A stretch of DNA of 64,000 nucleotides from DTU015 sp012837895 (GTDB lineage: Bacteria > Bacillota > Sulfobacillia > Fermentithermobacillales > Fermentithermobacillaceae), in NCBI GenBank assembly GCA_050952085.1, contig JBMNKH010000001.1, positions 1-64,000 of the forward strand, read 5' to 3'. Each line of letters opens with the position of its first letter. Positions within the stretch are counted from its first letter, which is position 1. The translations under genes were made by a program, and so were the position numbers. Positions 45,625 to 54,591 of this stretch are shown here, piece by piece. The notes below the pieces were generated by a model. The model worked only from the letters and a program-made list of their open reading frames with translations. It made no database searches and was not told the DNA's origin.

Positions 45625-46785
45625 TCACCTTCTCGCCAGCTTTTCTATTACTTTTCTGGTTTCTGATGCTGCCCGCTTTGCTTCCTGCTCCAGCACATCT
45701 ACAGAAGTAGCAGGCTTGGGTTGGCACCTGTCAAGAACCGCCTTTAGTATTGTGTATATTTCAGTGAACTTAACCTCACCTGACAAGAACGCCTCTACCA
45801 CAATTTCGTCCGCAGCAGACAACACACAAGGAGCTGTCCCGCCCAACTGCCCTGCTTCATATCCTAAGCTAAGACAAGGGAACCGTTCAAGGTCAGGCTC
45901 TTGGAACGTGAGTGTGCCCGCGAAAGCGCCGGTGTCCTTAACAATACTCGTCTTGCGTTCGGGATAGTTAAGGGCGTAAGCTATTGGCAACCGCATATCC
46001 GGCGGGGCAAGTTGTGCTTTTGTGCTTCCGTCCTTAAACGTAACCATTGAATGTACAATGCTTTCCCTGTGTATGACCACTTTGATCTTGTCATACGGTA
46101 AGCCGAACAGGTAGTGAGCTTCCATTACTTCAAGAGTCTTATTGAACAAAGTAGCTGAATCAACTGTGATCTTCGGGCCCATGCGCCATGTTGGATGCTT
46201 GAGGGCTTGAGCCGGCGTGACACGGCTCAGTTCATCTTTTGACAGGTCGCGGAATGCTCCTCCTGAAGCGGTCAAGGTGATATAATCCACAGCCTGGGGA
46301 TTTTCACCATGCATGCACTGGAATACGGCTGAGTGCTCAGAATCTACAGGCAGAACCATAGCTTTTTGAACATAACGGGCCACCAGGTCTCCTGCAGACA
46401 CCAATGCCTCCTTGCCTGCAAGAGCAACCCGTTTTCCGCTCTCAAGCGACCTGAGGAGCAGTTTGACTCCTAAGAAGCCCGGAACTGCATGGAGCACTGT
46501 ATGGGCATCTGGTAAAGATGCCAGCTGTTCAACGCCGTCCTGCCCTGAGAGAATCTCCAAATCCTCAAGTTTCATAGAAGCTTTGTTCCGCTCGGCATCT
46601 GCCGCAGCTTGAACGTCCCACAACGCAACCTTAGGTACGCCTAAGGTCCTGGCTTGCTCAAGTATCCTGCACCAATTCCTTCCTGCAGCCAGGCCAATAA
46701 CCTTAAGGTCAGGGCTGGCTTGGATAACCTCAAGGGCTTGCATGCCCACTGAACCGGTCGATCCCAGGATAACTACGTTTTTCAG
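45625..46785 (-). CDS. dxr: 1-Deoxy-D-xylulose 5-phosphate reductoisomerase, CTG start
   Basis: NADPH enzyme of the MEP isoprenoid pathway. The NADPH-binding start (KNVVILGSTGSVGMQAL) and later motifs (LTASGGAF, HPTWRMGPKITVDSATL, NKTLEVMEAHYLF) are clear. ATG at 46749 would remove the nucleotide-binding motif. In frame upstream, the only suitable codon is CTG at 46785, which gives the family N-terminus exactly and forms a CTGA overlap with the stop of the gene before. The product is 386 residues, normal for Dxr. Confidence 0.93.
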   Translation of the reverse strand: MKNVVILGSTGSVGMQALEVIQASPDLKVIGLAAGRNWCRILEQARTLGVPKVALWDVQAAADAERNKASMKLEDLEILSGQDGVEQLASLPDAHTVLHAVPGFLGVKLLLRSLESGKRVALAGKEALVSAGDLVARYVQKAMVLPVDSEHSAVFQCMHGENPQAVDYITLTASGGAFRDLSKDELSRVTPAQALKHPTWRMGPKITVDSATLFNKTLEVMEAHYLFGLPYDKIKVVIHRESIVHSMVTFKDGSTKAQLAPPDMRLPIAYALNYPERKTSIVKDTGAFAGTLTFQEPDLERFPCLSLGYEAGQLGGTAPCVLSAADEIVVEAFLSGEVKFTEIYTILKAVLDRCQPKPATSVDVLEQEAKRAASETRKVIEKLARR

Positions 46786-47819
46786 CAGTTTCCACCGCCT
46801 TCTTTAGGTATAACGCCTGCACCCCACAGGCCTGCAATCAGCATGGCAGTGAGCGGCCCGTGAATTATGCCTATAGGCCCGAACAAACGGTAACCCAGAT
46901 ACAAAGAAAACAGCGTCGCCAGGGGATGCAGTCCCATTTCCCTTCCGATTAAGTGGGTCTGGATAACTTGCCTGAAAAATGACACGCCACCGTATAAGAT
47001 GATGAGACCGATTCCCGTTGTGGCGCTACCCCAGATAAAGTGATATATCACCCAGGGTACGTAAACCAGGCCGGGACCAAGCACAGGCAAAATGTCCAGC
47101 ACGGCAAGCAATGCCCCAAGGCCCACTTCGTAGCGGATGTTCAACAAGCTGAGTCCTGCAATGTTTATCACCATGGTCAAGATCACCAGCAACACTTGGG
47201 CCCTTATCACCGCTGCAATCCCGGACGCAATATTGCTTTCCAAGTCTTTGTAGCTTGCGAAAGTCTTCCCTGGAAGCAGCCGCTTGAGCGCCTCTGATAT
47301 GGCATTCCTGTCCTTGATGAGAAAATATGAACTAATGATGGTGAAGAACATTGACACTGAAAACCCGGGAAGTCCTTTGACAAACCCGCCGGCGCCTGTG
47401 ACAATGCCTGCTACCAATGCATACAAGTTGTTCCACTGGTCCTGGGCAATCCTGGCAAGAGGCTCGGGCAATCTCTGGGAGAACTCACCCACCATTCTGA
47501 GTACATCCTCAAGAATCTTGTTATATTCCCCGTAATATTGAGGCAAGTATCCGTACAGATCGGCTACTTCCTGGGCAACTCTGGTTACGGCCCACGAAAC
47601 AAAAAGCCCTAGTCCGGTTACCAGAACCAGAATACACAGAAATGCGGCCCACGCCCTTGTCATCCGTGTACGCCCTACCAAGAAAACTACCAGTGGTTCG
47701 AGAAGGAACGCCAGGAAGGCACCTATCACAAACGGGAAAACATAGGGCATGGCATATTGGAGGAATAAATATATGACAACCAGCCATAAGACTGTATGAA
47801 TAACGCTTTTCCACGTCAA
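46782..47819 (-). CDS. AI-2E family transporter (YtvI-like)
   Basis: A 345-residue polytopic membrane protein of the AI-2 exporter superfamily with about eight helices (for example VIYLFLQYAMPYVFPFVIGAFLAFLL, AAFLCILVLVTGLGLFVSWAV, and the C-terminal LATLFSLYLGYRLFGPIGIIHGPLTAMLIAGL). Bacillus YtvI in this family is sporulation-linked. Substrates are uncertain (exported signals, ions or none). TTG at 47819 follows AGGAG. It sits between cdsA and dxr and overlaps dxr by 4 bp. Confidence 0.85.
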   Translation of the reverse strand: MTWKSVIHTVLWLVVIYLFLQYAMPYVFPFVIGAFLAFLLEPLVVFLVGRTRMTRAWAAFLCILVLVTGLGLFVSWAVTRVAQEVADLYGYLPQYYGEYNKILEDVLRMVGEFSQRLPEPLARIAQDQWNNLYALVAGIVTGAGGFVKGLPGFSVSMFFTIISSYFLIKDRNAISEALKRLLPGKTFASYKDLESNIASGIAAVIRAQVLLVILTMVINIAGLSLLNIRYEVGLGALLAVLDILPVLGPGLVYVPWVIYHFIWGSATTGIGLIILYGGVSFFRQVIQTHLIGREMGLHPLATLFSLYLGYRLFGPIGIIHGPLTAMLIAGLWGAGVIPKEGGGNC

Positions 47820-47836
47820 TTCAATCCGCTCCTGCG

Positions 47837-48649
47837 TCAGGAATGAAGCAACAGCCTGTAAATTCCTCTAATCAGTAGTCCTCCTGCGCCGGTAAACAAC
47901 AAGCTGTCAAACCTGTCTAGAAAACCCCCGTGTCCGGGTATAGCTTTACCTGAATCCTTGACCTTGCAGTACCGTTTGAACTTAGATTCAACAAGGTCTC
48001 CCACCTGTGCCATCAATGCGAGAAATGCCCCTGCAAGGGCGCCTCCGGCCAGGTTTAACCCTACCCATGAACTTAAGGCAGCACCGGTTACAACACCGCT
48101 GCCCAGGCCGAACGCCGCCCCTTCCCATGACTTGCCTGGACTTATCGCAGGCGCAAGTTTCCGCTTGCCGAAAGCCCGCCCGCCGAAATAGGCACCCATA
48201 TCGTTAGCCCACGTGATAAACAACACAAAAAAGCACCACTCACGGCCGTCAGGCTGCATCCTGAGCAAACCCAGGGCACCCAGGAGCGCGCCTACATAAA
48301 TCACTCCGCTTACTCCGAAAACAGTGTCAAGCATGCCTTGCCTGATCGACGTTGCCAATACGATAAGTGAACCGCTGATGATTGAGGCAACGAACCAATC
48401 GAGCCGGTTTGAAAGCCCCGCCAGCGCAACTGCCGCACATAACGGTATGAATATGACGCTCAAATTAATACCTGTCCCGGCCACCATCCTACGATACTCC
48501 CAGGCACAGAATCCGCCGATCACAAGAATGAAGCCCAGGAAGACTGCACCGCCCATGAAGCAAGCACCCACTACCAAGGGTGCAAACACAAGCGCCGATA
48601 AGGTCCTTTGCTTGAGCAATGCTGCCTCATCCTCTTCTATCGGTAACAT
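47837..48649 (-). CDS. cdsA: Phosphatidate cytidylyltransferase
   Basis: Makes CDP-diacylglycerol from phosphatidate and CTP for membrane phospholipid synthesis. The 270-residue, multi-helix protein carries AFGKRKLAPAISPGKSWEGA and the CdsA signature ending KDSGKAIPGHGGFLDRFDSLL. It overlaps uppS by 23 bp, as is usual in this gene string. Confidence 0.95.
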   Translation of the reverse strand: MLPIEEDEAALLKQRTLSALVFAPLVVGACFMGGAVFLGFILVIGGFCAWEYRRMVAGTGINLSVIFIPLCAAVALAGLSNRLDWFVASIISGSLIVLATSIRQGMLDTVFGVSGVIYVGALLGALGLLRMQPDGREWCFFVLFITWANDMGAYFGGRAFGKRKLAPAISPGKSWEGAAFGLGSGVVTGAALSSWVGLNLAGGALAGAFLALMAQVGDLVESKFKRYCKVKDSGKAIPGHGGFLDRFDSLLFTGAGGLLIRGIYRLLLHS

Positions 48650-49400
48650 CGCCGAATCTGCGACTGCGTGAAGAATACTCTACAACAGCCTTGTAAAGAT
48701 CCACAGGCTCAAAGTCAGGCCAAAGCACATCTGTAAACACTAGCTCCGAGTAAGCCCCCTGCCACAAGAGGAAGTTGGAAATCCTTTTCTCCCCTGAAGT
48801 CCTTATGATCAGGTCTGGGTCCGGGATTCCCCTTGTGTAGAGGCAGTCAGCGAAATCCTCCTGGGTAATACCGTCAAAGCCAGCCTGTCCCTTTGAAACC
48901 AGCCGCTTAGCCAGCCGGGCGGCAGCATCGAGGATTTCCTGCCTGCCCCCGTAATTTATCGCCAGGTACAACTTGAGCCGGGAACCTTCACTCGTATCCC
49001 TTACCACCGATTCAATTGAACGAACTGCTGAAGCAGGTAGTTGCTTCCACCTGCCTATTGGAATAACCTGTACCCCGTGCTCTATGAGTTCATCCTTGTG
49101 CTTACGGCAATAGTCTGTTATAAGCCCGAAAAGGAACTGTATTTCTTCCTGGGGCCGTTTCCAGTTCTCAGTTGAAAATACAAACAGCGTGCAGTGCCGG
49201 ATCCCAAGTTTTATCACTGCAGGAAGGCACCGGTTAATAGTCTGCACTCCAGCCCTGTGCCCCTCATGCCGTTTAAGCCCTCTCCTTTGGGCCCAACGTC
49301 CGTTTCCGTCCATGATGATTCCAACGTGAACCGGGATGCGGCCTGCACGCGCCTTGGCAAGCCAGTACTCTTCGCTTCGGTTTATATTCCTCTCGTTCAA
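48627..49400 (-). CDS. uppS: Isoprenyl transferase (undecaprenyl diphosphate synthase)
   Basis: cis-Prenyltransferase making the C55 lipid carrier for cell-wall synthesis. Motifs are HVGIIMDGNGRWAQRRG with the catalytic Asp, HRAGVQTINRCLPAVIKLGI, LFVFSTENWKRP and DLIIRTSGEKRISNFLLWQGAYSEL. The 257 residues are normal. TTG at 49400 is the only good start in frame; its GGAGG is very close, so initiation may depend on coupling with frr. Confidence 0.95.
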   Translation of the reverse strand: MNERNINRSEEYWLAKARAGRIPVHVGIIMDGNGRWAQRRGLKRHEGHRAGVQTINRCLPAVIKLGIRHCTLFVFSTENWKRPQEEIQFLFGLITDYCRKHKDELIEHGVQVIPIGRWKQLPASAVRSIESVVRDTSEGSRLKLYLAINYGGRQEILDAAARLAKRLVSKGQAGFDGITQEDFADCLYTRGIPDPDLIIRTSGEKRISNFLLWQGAYSELVFTDVLWPDFEPVDLYKAVVEYSSRSRRFGDVTDRRG

Positions 49401-49957
49401 ACCTCCATTACCTCTGCCTCTTTTGCAGATGTAATATCGTCTACGAGCTTTATATATTCGCCTGTAAGTTTCTGCACCTTTTCCTGGATGCGTCTGGACA
49501 AGTCTTCTGAAATCTCCTTGTCCTTTTCAGCTTGTTTGATTTCATCCATAGCTGAACGCCTTATATTACGTAAAGACACTTTTTGGGCTTCTGAGTCCTT
49601 TTTCAAAGCCTTAATGAGCTCACGGCGCCTGTCGCCTGAAAGAGGTGGAATTGTGACTCTGATCACGTTGCCATCGTTCACAGGCATTGCACCCAAGTCT
49701 GATCTCTGGATTGCCTTCTCTATGTTCCCCAGGAGGTTCTTGTCCCAAGGCTGGATGACAAGGGTTCTGGGAGGAGCAACGCCTATTGATGCCACCTGGT
49801 TTACCGGGGTCGGAACTCCATAGTAGTCTGCGAGCACTCTTTCCAGCAACAAAGGTGTTGCACGCCCTGCCCTCATTGAGGCCAAATCTTTCTTGTACGA
49901 CTCGATTACTTTCTTCATCCTATCTTCCACTTGGGTCATCAGGGTTTTCTCATCCAT
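49397..49957 (-). CDS. frr: Ribosome recycling factor
   Basis: Splits post-termination ribosomes with EF-G. The 186 residues carry the family features MKKVIESYKKDLASMRAGRATPLLLERV, ISIGVAPPRTLVIQPWDKN-like stretch, GNVIRVTIPPLSGDRRRELIK and a helical C-terminus. It overlaps pyrH by 8 bp and uppS by 4 bp. Confidence 0.97.
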   Translation of the reverse strand: MDEKTLMTQVEDRMKKVIESYKKDLASMRAGRATPLLLERVLADYYGVPTPVNQVASIGVAPPRTLVIQPWDKNLLGNIEKAIQRSDLGAMPVNDGNVIRVTIPPLSGDRRRELIKALKKDSEAQKVSLRNIRRSAMDEIKQAEKDKEISEDLSRRIQEKVQKLTGEYIKLVDDITSAKEAEVMEV

Positions 49958-50699
49958 CTTTTTCCCTCCCCACGATGGTTCCGACTTTCTCTCCCATTAC
50001 GGCTCTCTCTATGTTACCATATACATCCAGGTCAAACACAATAAGAGGGATACCGTTATCCATGCATAGGGTCGTAGCTGTGGCATCCATGACCCGGAGC
50101 CGCTTGTATATAACTTCAAGGTAATCCAGCTGTTCGTATTTTTTCGCGTCTGGATTCTTGTTCGGATCTGAATCGTAGACACCATCAGTGCCCTGCTTAC
50201 CCATGAGAATGGCTTCAGCGCCGATTTCTGCGGCCCTAAGTGCTGCAGTTGTATCAGTTGTGAAGTAGGGGTTGCCAGAACCTGCCCCAAAAATCACAAT
50301 CCTGCCATTGTTAAGGTGATGGATGGCTTTACGCCTGATATACGGTTCGGCAACCTCCCTCATGTCAATTGCGGTCATAAGCCGGGTTTCCAGCCCAAGT
50401 TTCTCAAGTCTTTCTTGAAGGGCCATGCCGTTGATTACAGTAGCAAGCATGCCGATATAGTCAGAGGTGGCCCTGTCCATTCCCTCTCGTTCACCCTTGG
50501 CTCCCCGCCAAAAGTTGCCACCTCCTACCACTATGGACATCTGCACTCCCATTGCTGCAACGTCCCTTATCTGCCTGGCTATTGAATCTACAACATTCAG
50601 GTCGAGCCCGAAACCCCTAGGGCCTGCAAACGCTTCGCCTGAAAGTTTAAGGACAACTCTCTTGTACTTACACTGTAGACCATCGCTATGCTGTTTCAC
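49950..50699 (-). CDS. pyrH: UMP kinase
   Basis: Phosphorylates UMP to UDP. This is a bacterial amino-acid-kinase-fold protein of 249 residues with RVVLKLSGEAFAG, VVGGGNFWRG, DYIGMLATVINGMALQ, GNPYFTTDTTAALRA and DGVYDSDPNKNPDAKKY. The start is GTG at 50699 after GGAGGA, seven bases beyond the tsf stop. Confidence 0.97.
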   Translation of the reverse strand: MKQHSDGLQCKYKRVVLKLSGEAFAGPRGFGLDLNVVDSIARQIRDVAAMGVQMSIVVGGGNFWRGAKGEREGMDRATSDYIGMLATVINGMALQERLEKLGLETRLMTAIDMREVAEPYIRRKAIHHLNNGRIVIFGAGSGNPYFTTDTTAALRAAEIGAEAILMGKQGTDGVYDSDPNKNPDAKKYEQLDYLEVIYKRLRVMDATATTLCMDNGIPLIVFDLDVYGNIERAVMGEKVGTIVGREKDG

Positions 50700-50705
50700 A
50701 GGATC

Positions 50706-51314
50706 TCACTGTCCTCCCAGTTCAAACCTGGCAAAACGTCCAACGACAATGTTCTCCCCTGTCCGGGCAATTGTCTCGTTAATGAGGTCAGCAATTTTCT
50801 TAGAATCGTCCTTAATGAAAGGCTGGTCCAGCAGAGTAACGCTTTCGTAGAACTTACCCATCCTACCCTCAACAATTCTGTCCAGTACTGCTTCAGGCTT
50901 GCCTTCAGCTTTAGCTTTTTCCTTTTCAATGCTGACCTCATGGTCGATGACTTCTTGCGGAATCTGGTCCCTGGATACGTACTGGGGATTGGCCATAGCA
51001 ATGTGCATGGCAATATTTCTGGCCAATTCTTGGAATTCATCGGTCCTGGCGACAAAGTCGGTTTCGCACTTGAGCTCAAGAAGTACCCCGACCCGGTTGT
51101 TATGATGGATATAGGACACCACCAGGCCTTGTTCAGCCGCACGGCTTGCTCTCTTTGCAGCCTGGGCAAGGCCCTTCTTCCTTAGGATATCCACTGCCTT
51201 CTCCATGTCTCCGCCGGCTTCCTCAAGCGCCCGCTTACAATCCATCATGCCCGCGCCTGTTCTTGCGCGCAGTTCTTTGATCATGTCGACAGTAATCTCA
51301 GCCACAACACTCAC
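50706..51314 (-). CDS. tsf: Elongation factor Ts (short form)
   Basis: Nucleotide exchange factor for EF-Tu. Its 202 residues hold the N-terminal UBA-like domain (IKELRARTGAGMMDCKRALEEAGGDMEKAVDILRKKG), the contact motif VLLELKCETDFVARTDEF and a single core repeat. It is shorter than the 283-residue Escherichia coli protein, as in many thermophiles and Clostridia. It overlaps rpsB by 4 bp. Confidence 0.97.
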   Translation of the reverse strand: MSVVAEITVDMIKELRARTGAGMMDCKRALEEAGGDMEKAVDILRKKGLAQAAKRASRAAEQGLVVSYIHHNNRVGVLLELKCETDFVARTDEFQELARNIAMHIAMANPQYVSRDQIPQEVIDHEVSIEKEKAKAEGKPEAVLDRIVEGRMGKFYESVTLLDQPFIKDDSKKIADLINETIARTGENIVVGRFARFELGGQ

Positions 51315-52012
51315 TCTCCTTGCACCTGGACTCCTTGCTTGCCTTCAAGAATTGCATCAGCCATCTTGGAACAAATCAGCCTTACAGAACGTATAGCGTC
51401 GTCATTTCCTGGTATGACGTAGTCGACTTCGTCAGGATCGCAGTTTGTGTCAACTATAGCTACCACAGGAATGCCAAGGCGCCGTGCTTCGAGGGTTGCA
51501 ATCCTCTCTTTTCTGGGATCCACCACAAACAACGCATCGGGAAGGCTCCGCATCCCCTTAATCCCGCTGAAATGCTTTTCAAGCCTTTCTTTTTCCTTAA
51601 GCAGAACAGCCACTTCTTTCTTGGTTAGCCTGTCGAAATAACCTGTGCTCTCCCATTCCTCAAGTTCCAAGAGTTTTTCGATCCGTTTCTGGATGGTGCC
51701 GAAATTGGTCAGGGTGCCTCCCAGCCACCTCTTGTTCACGTAGAACTCGCCGCACCTGGTTGCTTCAGCCTCCACAGCTTCCTGGGCCTGCTTTTTTGTG
51801 CCCACAAACAGCACGCGCCCTCCTGCCATAGCAGTGTTCCTGAGAAAATCGTAAGCTTCTTCTATCATTCGAACGGTTTTCTGCAGGTCTATAATGTAGA
51901 TGCCATTGCGTTCAATGAAGATATAAGGTTTCATCTTGGGGTTCCACCGGCGTGTCTGGTGGCCGAAATGCACACCGGCTTCAAGTAGTTGTTTCATTGT
52001 AACGACTGACAA
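51311..52012 (-). CDS. rpsB: 30S ribosomal protein S2
   Basis: Small-subunit protein; motifs MKQLLEAGVHFGHQTRRWNPKM, RWLGGTLTNFGTIQKRIEKL and GIPVVAIVDTNCDPDEVDYVIPGNDDA. The frame opens at GTG 52024, but that GTG is inside the GGAGGTG ribosome site; TTG at 52012, nine bases downstream, gives the usual short N-terminus (233 residues). A leader with a hairpin overlapping the ribosome site precedes it. Confidence 0.96.
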   Translation of the reverse strand: MSVVTMKQLLEAGVHFGHQTRRWNPKMKPYIFIERNGIYIIDLQKTVRMIEEAYDFLRNTAMAGGRVLFVGTKKQAQEAVEAEATRCGEFYVNKRWLGGTLTNFGTIQKRIEKLLELEEWESTGYFDRLTKKEVAVLLKEKERLEKHFSGIKGMRSLPDALFVVDPRKERIATLEARRLGIPVVAIVDTNCDPDEVDYVIPGNDDAIRSVRLICSKMADAILEGKQGVQVQGE

Positions 52013-52021
52013 TGTGATATA

Positions 52022-52079
52022 CACCTCCGTGGTTTGTCCGCCGCCATCACATAGGGGCCCTCTAGAGTAAGCACCACGG
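52022..52079 (-). promoter_or_regulatory. rpsB leader hairpin overlapping the ribosome site
   Basis: On the minus strand CCGTGGT (52073-52079) pairs perfectly with ACCACGG (52027-52033), whose last bases belong to the Shine-Dalgarno GGAGGTG (52022-52028). The intervening loop is about 39 bases. The fold could restrict rpsB translation, perhaps as an S2-responsive leader. A weak promoter (TTAAAA, 16 bp, CATAAT) lies upstream near 52085-52115. Confidence 0.4.
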
Positions 52080-52137
52080 TATTATGATGGCGTGTGTTTT
52101 GATTTTAACCTCAGGTAGTATATCACATTCTGAGCGA

Positions 52138-52458
52138 CTATGCGCCATGTATGTCTACAATTTGTCCCTTTGAAGGATGGGGGGATTCCTTGGAACTGCC
52201 ATCGCCGTATTTGCGCTTCCGGCTTTTGCGTGACATGCTGTCGCCACCCAAAGCCCCGCCCCCGCCGGAACCGGGGTCGAACTGCGCTTTTTCAGACTTA
52301 TGGCTCTGGGCCACGCTCCTGGCCCTTTCGGATATCTCGTTGGAAAATGAAACCGTCTGCAGGTGGGACCGTATATCTCCTTGCTTTGCAGCCGTATCTG
52401 CCAACCTGGCTACGTCAGGCGATCTAGGCAAGCTTGTCACGGCATCAATCGGTTTCAC
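52138..52458 (-). CDS. Conserved hypothetical protein between fapA and rpsB
   Basis: A protein of about 106 residues with a Lys/Arg/Ser-rich, probably disordered tail (SMSRKSRKRKYGDGSSKES) and an N-terminus VKPIDAVTSLPRSPDVARL resembling small proteins often found after fapA in Clostridia flagellar clusters. GTG at 52458 follows GGAGGG by seven bases and is preferred over ATG at 52473. Function unknown. Confidence 0.6.
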   Translation of the reverse strand: MKPIDAVTSLPRSPDVARLADTAAKQGDIRSHLQTVSFSNEISERARSVAQSHKSEKAQFDPGSGGGGALGGDSMSRKSRKRKYGDGSSKESPHPSKGQIVDIHGA

Positions 52459-53785
52459 CAAGCTTCCCTCCAATATGGACTCCCTGTTCAGGGTAATCGA
52501 AACCTATCTCGCTCAGCCCCATCAGAACCTTGGTACCTGGCAACACATGCTGTGCTACAAAATACCCGCCTTTGGACTTGGCGATGGTATCAATTATATT
52601 GTCCAGAAGGTCGCCGAGCTCCTTTTCCCTATCTTCGTAATAGGTCCTCATTCTTTGAAGCCGCAGGTTGTCAAACTCATGTCCGTCCTGACCTGCCCGG
52701 CGCAAGCCTGCATGTTTAACCCTTTGGAGTTCTGCCCGGACTGAAGCCACCTGTCGCTTGAGCGTTTCGTACCTCTTACGCAATTTGGGGCTTACTCCTA
52801 TTTCGAACACAGTCGGGATGCCCATGGCAGACCCGGCAGAATGAGTGGACACTCCTGCCTTGGCAATGGCCAACCCGCCTACAATCCTCCCGCTATCCTG
52901 GCTGGCCATGAGCGCTTGCTCGGTTTCAATGATACTGTGCATCACAGCATCTGTAATGAGTATGTTGCCCACAGCCCTGACCACTGAATTCTCGCAATAC
53001 CTTGCAGTGATGCTCTCTCCTGACGCCACGATTTCGCCGGGGGCATTTATGCCGCCTTCCACTGTTATACTCCTGGCAGAGGTAGCCGAACCATACAAGT
53101 TGCCTGTGATCACAAGTGAACCCCAGGTAGACACCTTAAACCCTTGTAAGATATCGCCCCTTACCGTAAGGTCTCCAGGGAACGTTATGTCTCCTGTCTC
53201 AGGGCCGATATCCCCGTTAATGGTAATGGAACACAAGACTCCAACCCCATTGCTTTCCACGTACGGGATACCAGGCTTTACCGCCACGATATACCTGCCA
53301 TCTTCAGACACCCTGGCATTGCTGCTACACTTGAGTACCGGTTCATGGCCGAAGTAAGGAACCTTCTCTCCCGTAACGGTGATAGCAAAACCGCACCTGT
53401 CAAGGTTTCGCACAAACGCCAGGATACCCTTTTCCCGAACAAATCCCCTGGATGTGAGTTTGTTCCATTCATCCCTGAAGCCCGGCCGGGCACTAAGTGT
53501 GTCAGGGGGCTTTCCCCTTGAATGGCCGAAGTTAAACACTAGCTTAGGCCTTACCGGATCTTTCCCGCCTGGAGGCGAAAGGCCCCATGCTACTTGATAA
53601 GGTTGGTTTCTTTTTCCGGAAATGCACGAGCGGATTGCCGCATCAGAAATCCCAAACACAACGCCCTTGGCATTGAGAGCCCGCTTTATTTGGGATAGTT
53701 CCCAGGTACCATCCTCTGGGAGGGATAAGAAGGCAGACATCCTGTCTCCTGAAATTGATATTTCCATACGATTTCGATTTTCCAT
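52445..53785 (-). CDS. FapA family protein (DUF342)
   Basis: A 446-residue protein of the FapA/DUF342 family, a repetitive beta-helix-like core (GDITFPGDLTVRGDILQGFKVSTWGSLVITGNLYGSATSARSI region) followed by a coiled coil (LRKRYETLKRQVASVRAELQRV). Family members influence polar flagellation or cell-surface organisation; the exact role in Firmicutes is not settled. It lies immediately after the flagellar sigma factor. Confidence 0.85.
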   Translation of the reverse strand: MENRNRMEISISGDRMSAFLSLPEDGTWELSQIKRALNAKGVVFGISDAAIRSCISGKRNQPYQVAWGLSPPGGKDPVRPKLVFNFGHSRGKPPDTLSARPGFRDEWNKLTSRGFVREKGILAFVRNLDRCGFAITVTGEKVPYFGHEPVLKCSSNARVSEDGRYIVAVKPGIPYVESNGVGVLCSITINGDIGPETGDITFPGDLTVRGDILQGFKVSTWGSLVITGNLYGSATSARSITVEGGINAPGEIVASGESITARYCENSVVRAVGNILITDAVMHSIIETEQALMASQDSGRIVGGLAIAKAGVSTHSAGSAMGIPTVFEIGVSPKLRKRYETLKRQVASVRAELQRVKHAGLRRAGQDGHEFDNLRLQRMRTYYEDREKELGDLLDNIIDTIAKSKGGYFVAQHVLPGTKVLMGLSEIGFDYPEQGVHIGGKLGETD

Positions 53786-53805
53786 GCCTAAACCCCCGGT
53801 ACGAA

Positions 53806-54591
53806 CTAATCAAGATTGCTGCTGGAAAACACACCTCTGAGCCGGGCCACGGCTTTCGTATGGAGCTGGGAGATTCTAGACGGGGACACTCCCATGATTT
53901 TGGCAATTTCTTTGACCGTAAGACCTTCGTAATAATAAAGTGTGACAACCAATCTCTCTCGCTCAGGCAACCTTGCAATGGACTTGGCAAGGGTTTCTTT
54001 TCTGAGCGTCCATTCAGCTTCGTCGAGAGGGTCGCGGGCTTTGTCGTCTCTTATTTCAGGAGTCCTAAGGGAGTTTTCAGTGTCCCCCGGCCTGGCCCAA
54101 AGATCTTCCAAAGACAGTATTGCACTGGAAGACATATCCTGGATGCGTTTGCTGTACTCTTCGATTGTTATACCCAGCTCCTCAGCTACTTCAGCATCTG
54201 TAGCTGACCGTCCCAACCGGTTTTCAAGATCTCTTATAGTCTCTTCAATCCGCCTGTTTCTGTGTCGCACTGACACCGGTACCCAATCCATTGACCGGAG
54301 CCCGTCTATCATAGAACCCCGTATCCTGGCAATGGCATATGTTTCGAATTTAACCCCCCGTCCAGGATCAAACCTCTCCATTGCATCCAACAGTCCCAGG
54401 CTACCGAAACCTATCAGGTCGCCTTCTTCTACGTTCTTGGGCAGGTTTATGGCCACCCTTCCTGCCACATACTTGACCAGAGGAGCGTAATGGGTTATTA
54501 AGGCATCCCTGGCGTGCTTGTCCTGAAAAGCTTTGTAATCGCGCCAGAGAGCTTCTATTCTATTCTGTCCGGTGTTTCTTGTGTTTGCCAT
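53806..54591 (-). CDS. fliA: RNA polymerase sigma factor, FliA/WhiG family (sigma-28)
   Basis: Directs late flagellar and chemotaxis transcription. It has region 2 (RDALITHYAPLVKYVAGRVAINLP, DLIGFGSLGLLDAMERFDPGRGVKFETYAIARIRGSMIDGLRSMDW), region 3 and region 4 (LPERERLVVTLYYYEGLTVKEIAKIMGVSPSRISQLHTKA). ATG at 54591 follows GGAG by seven bases and overlaps the PilZ gene; the open frame extends to 54621. The product is 261 residues. No FlgM anti-sigma gene is in the window. Confidence 0.94.
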   Translation of the reverse strand: MANTRNTGQNRIEALWRDYKAFQDKHARDALITHYAPLVKYVAGRVAINLPKNVEEGDLIGFGSLGLLDAMERFDPGRGVKFETYAIARIRGSMIDGLRSMDWVPVSVRHRNRRIEETIRDLENRLGRSATDAEVAEELGITIEEYSKRIQDMSSSAILSLEDLWARPGDTENSLRTPEIRDDKARDPLDEAEWTLRKETLAKSIARLPERERLVVTLYYYEGLTVKEIAKIMGVSPSRISQLHTKAVARLRGVFSSSNLD

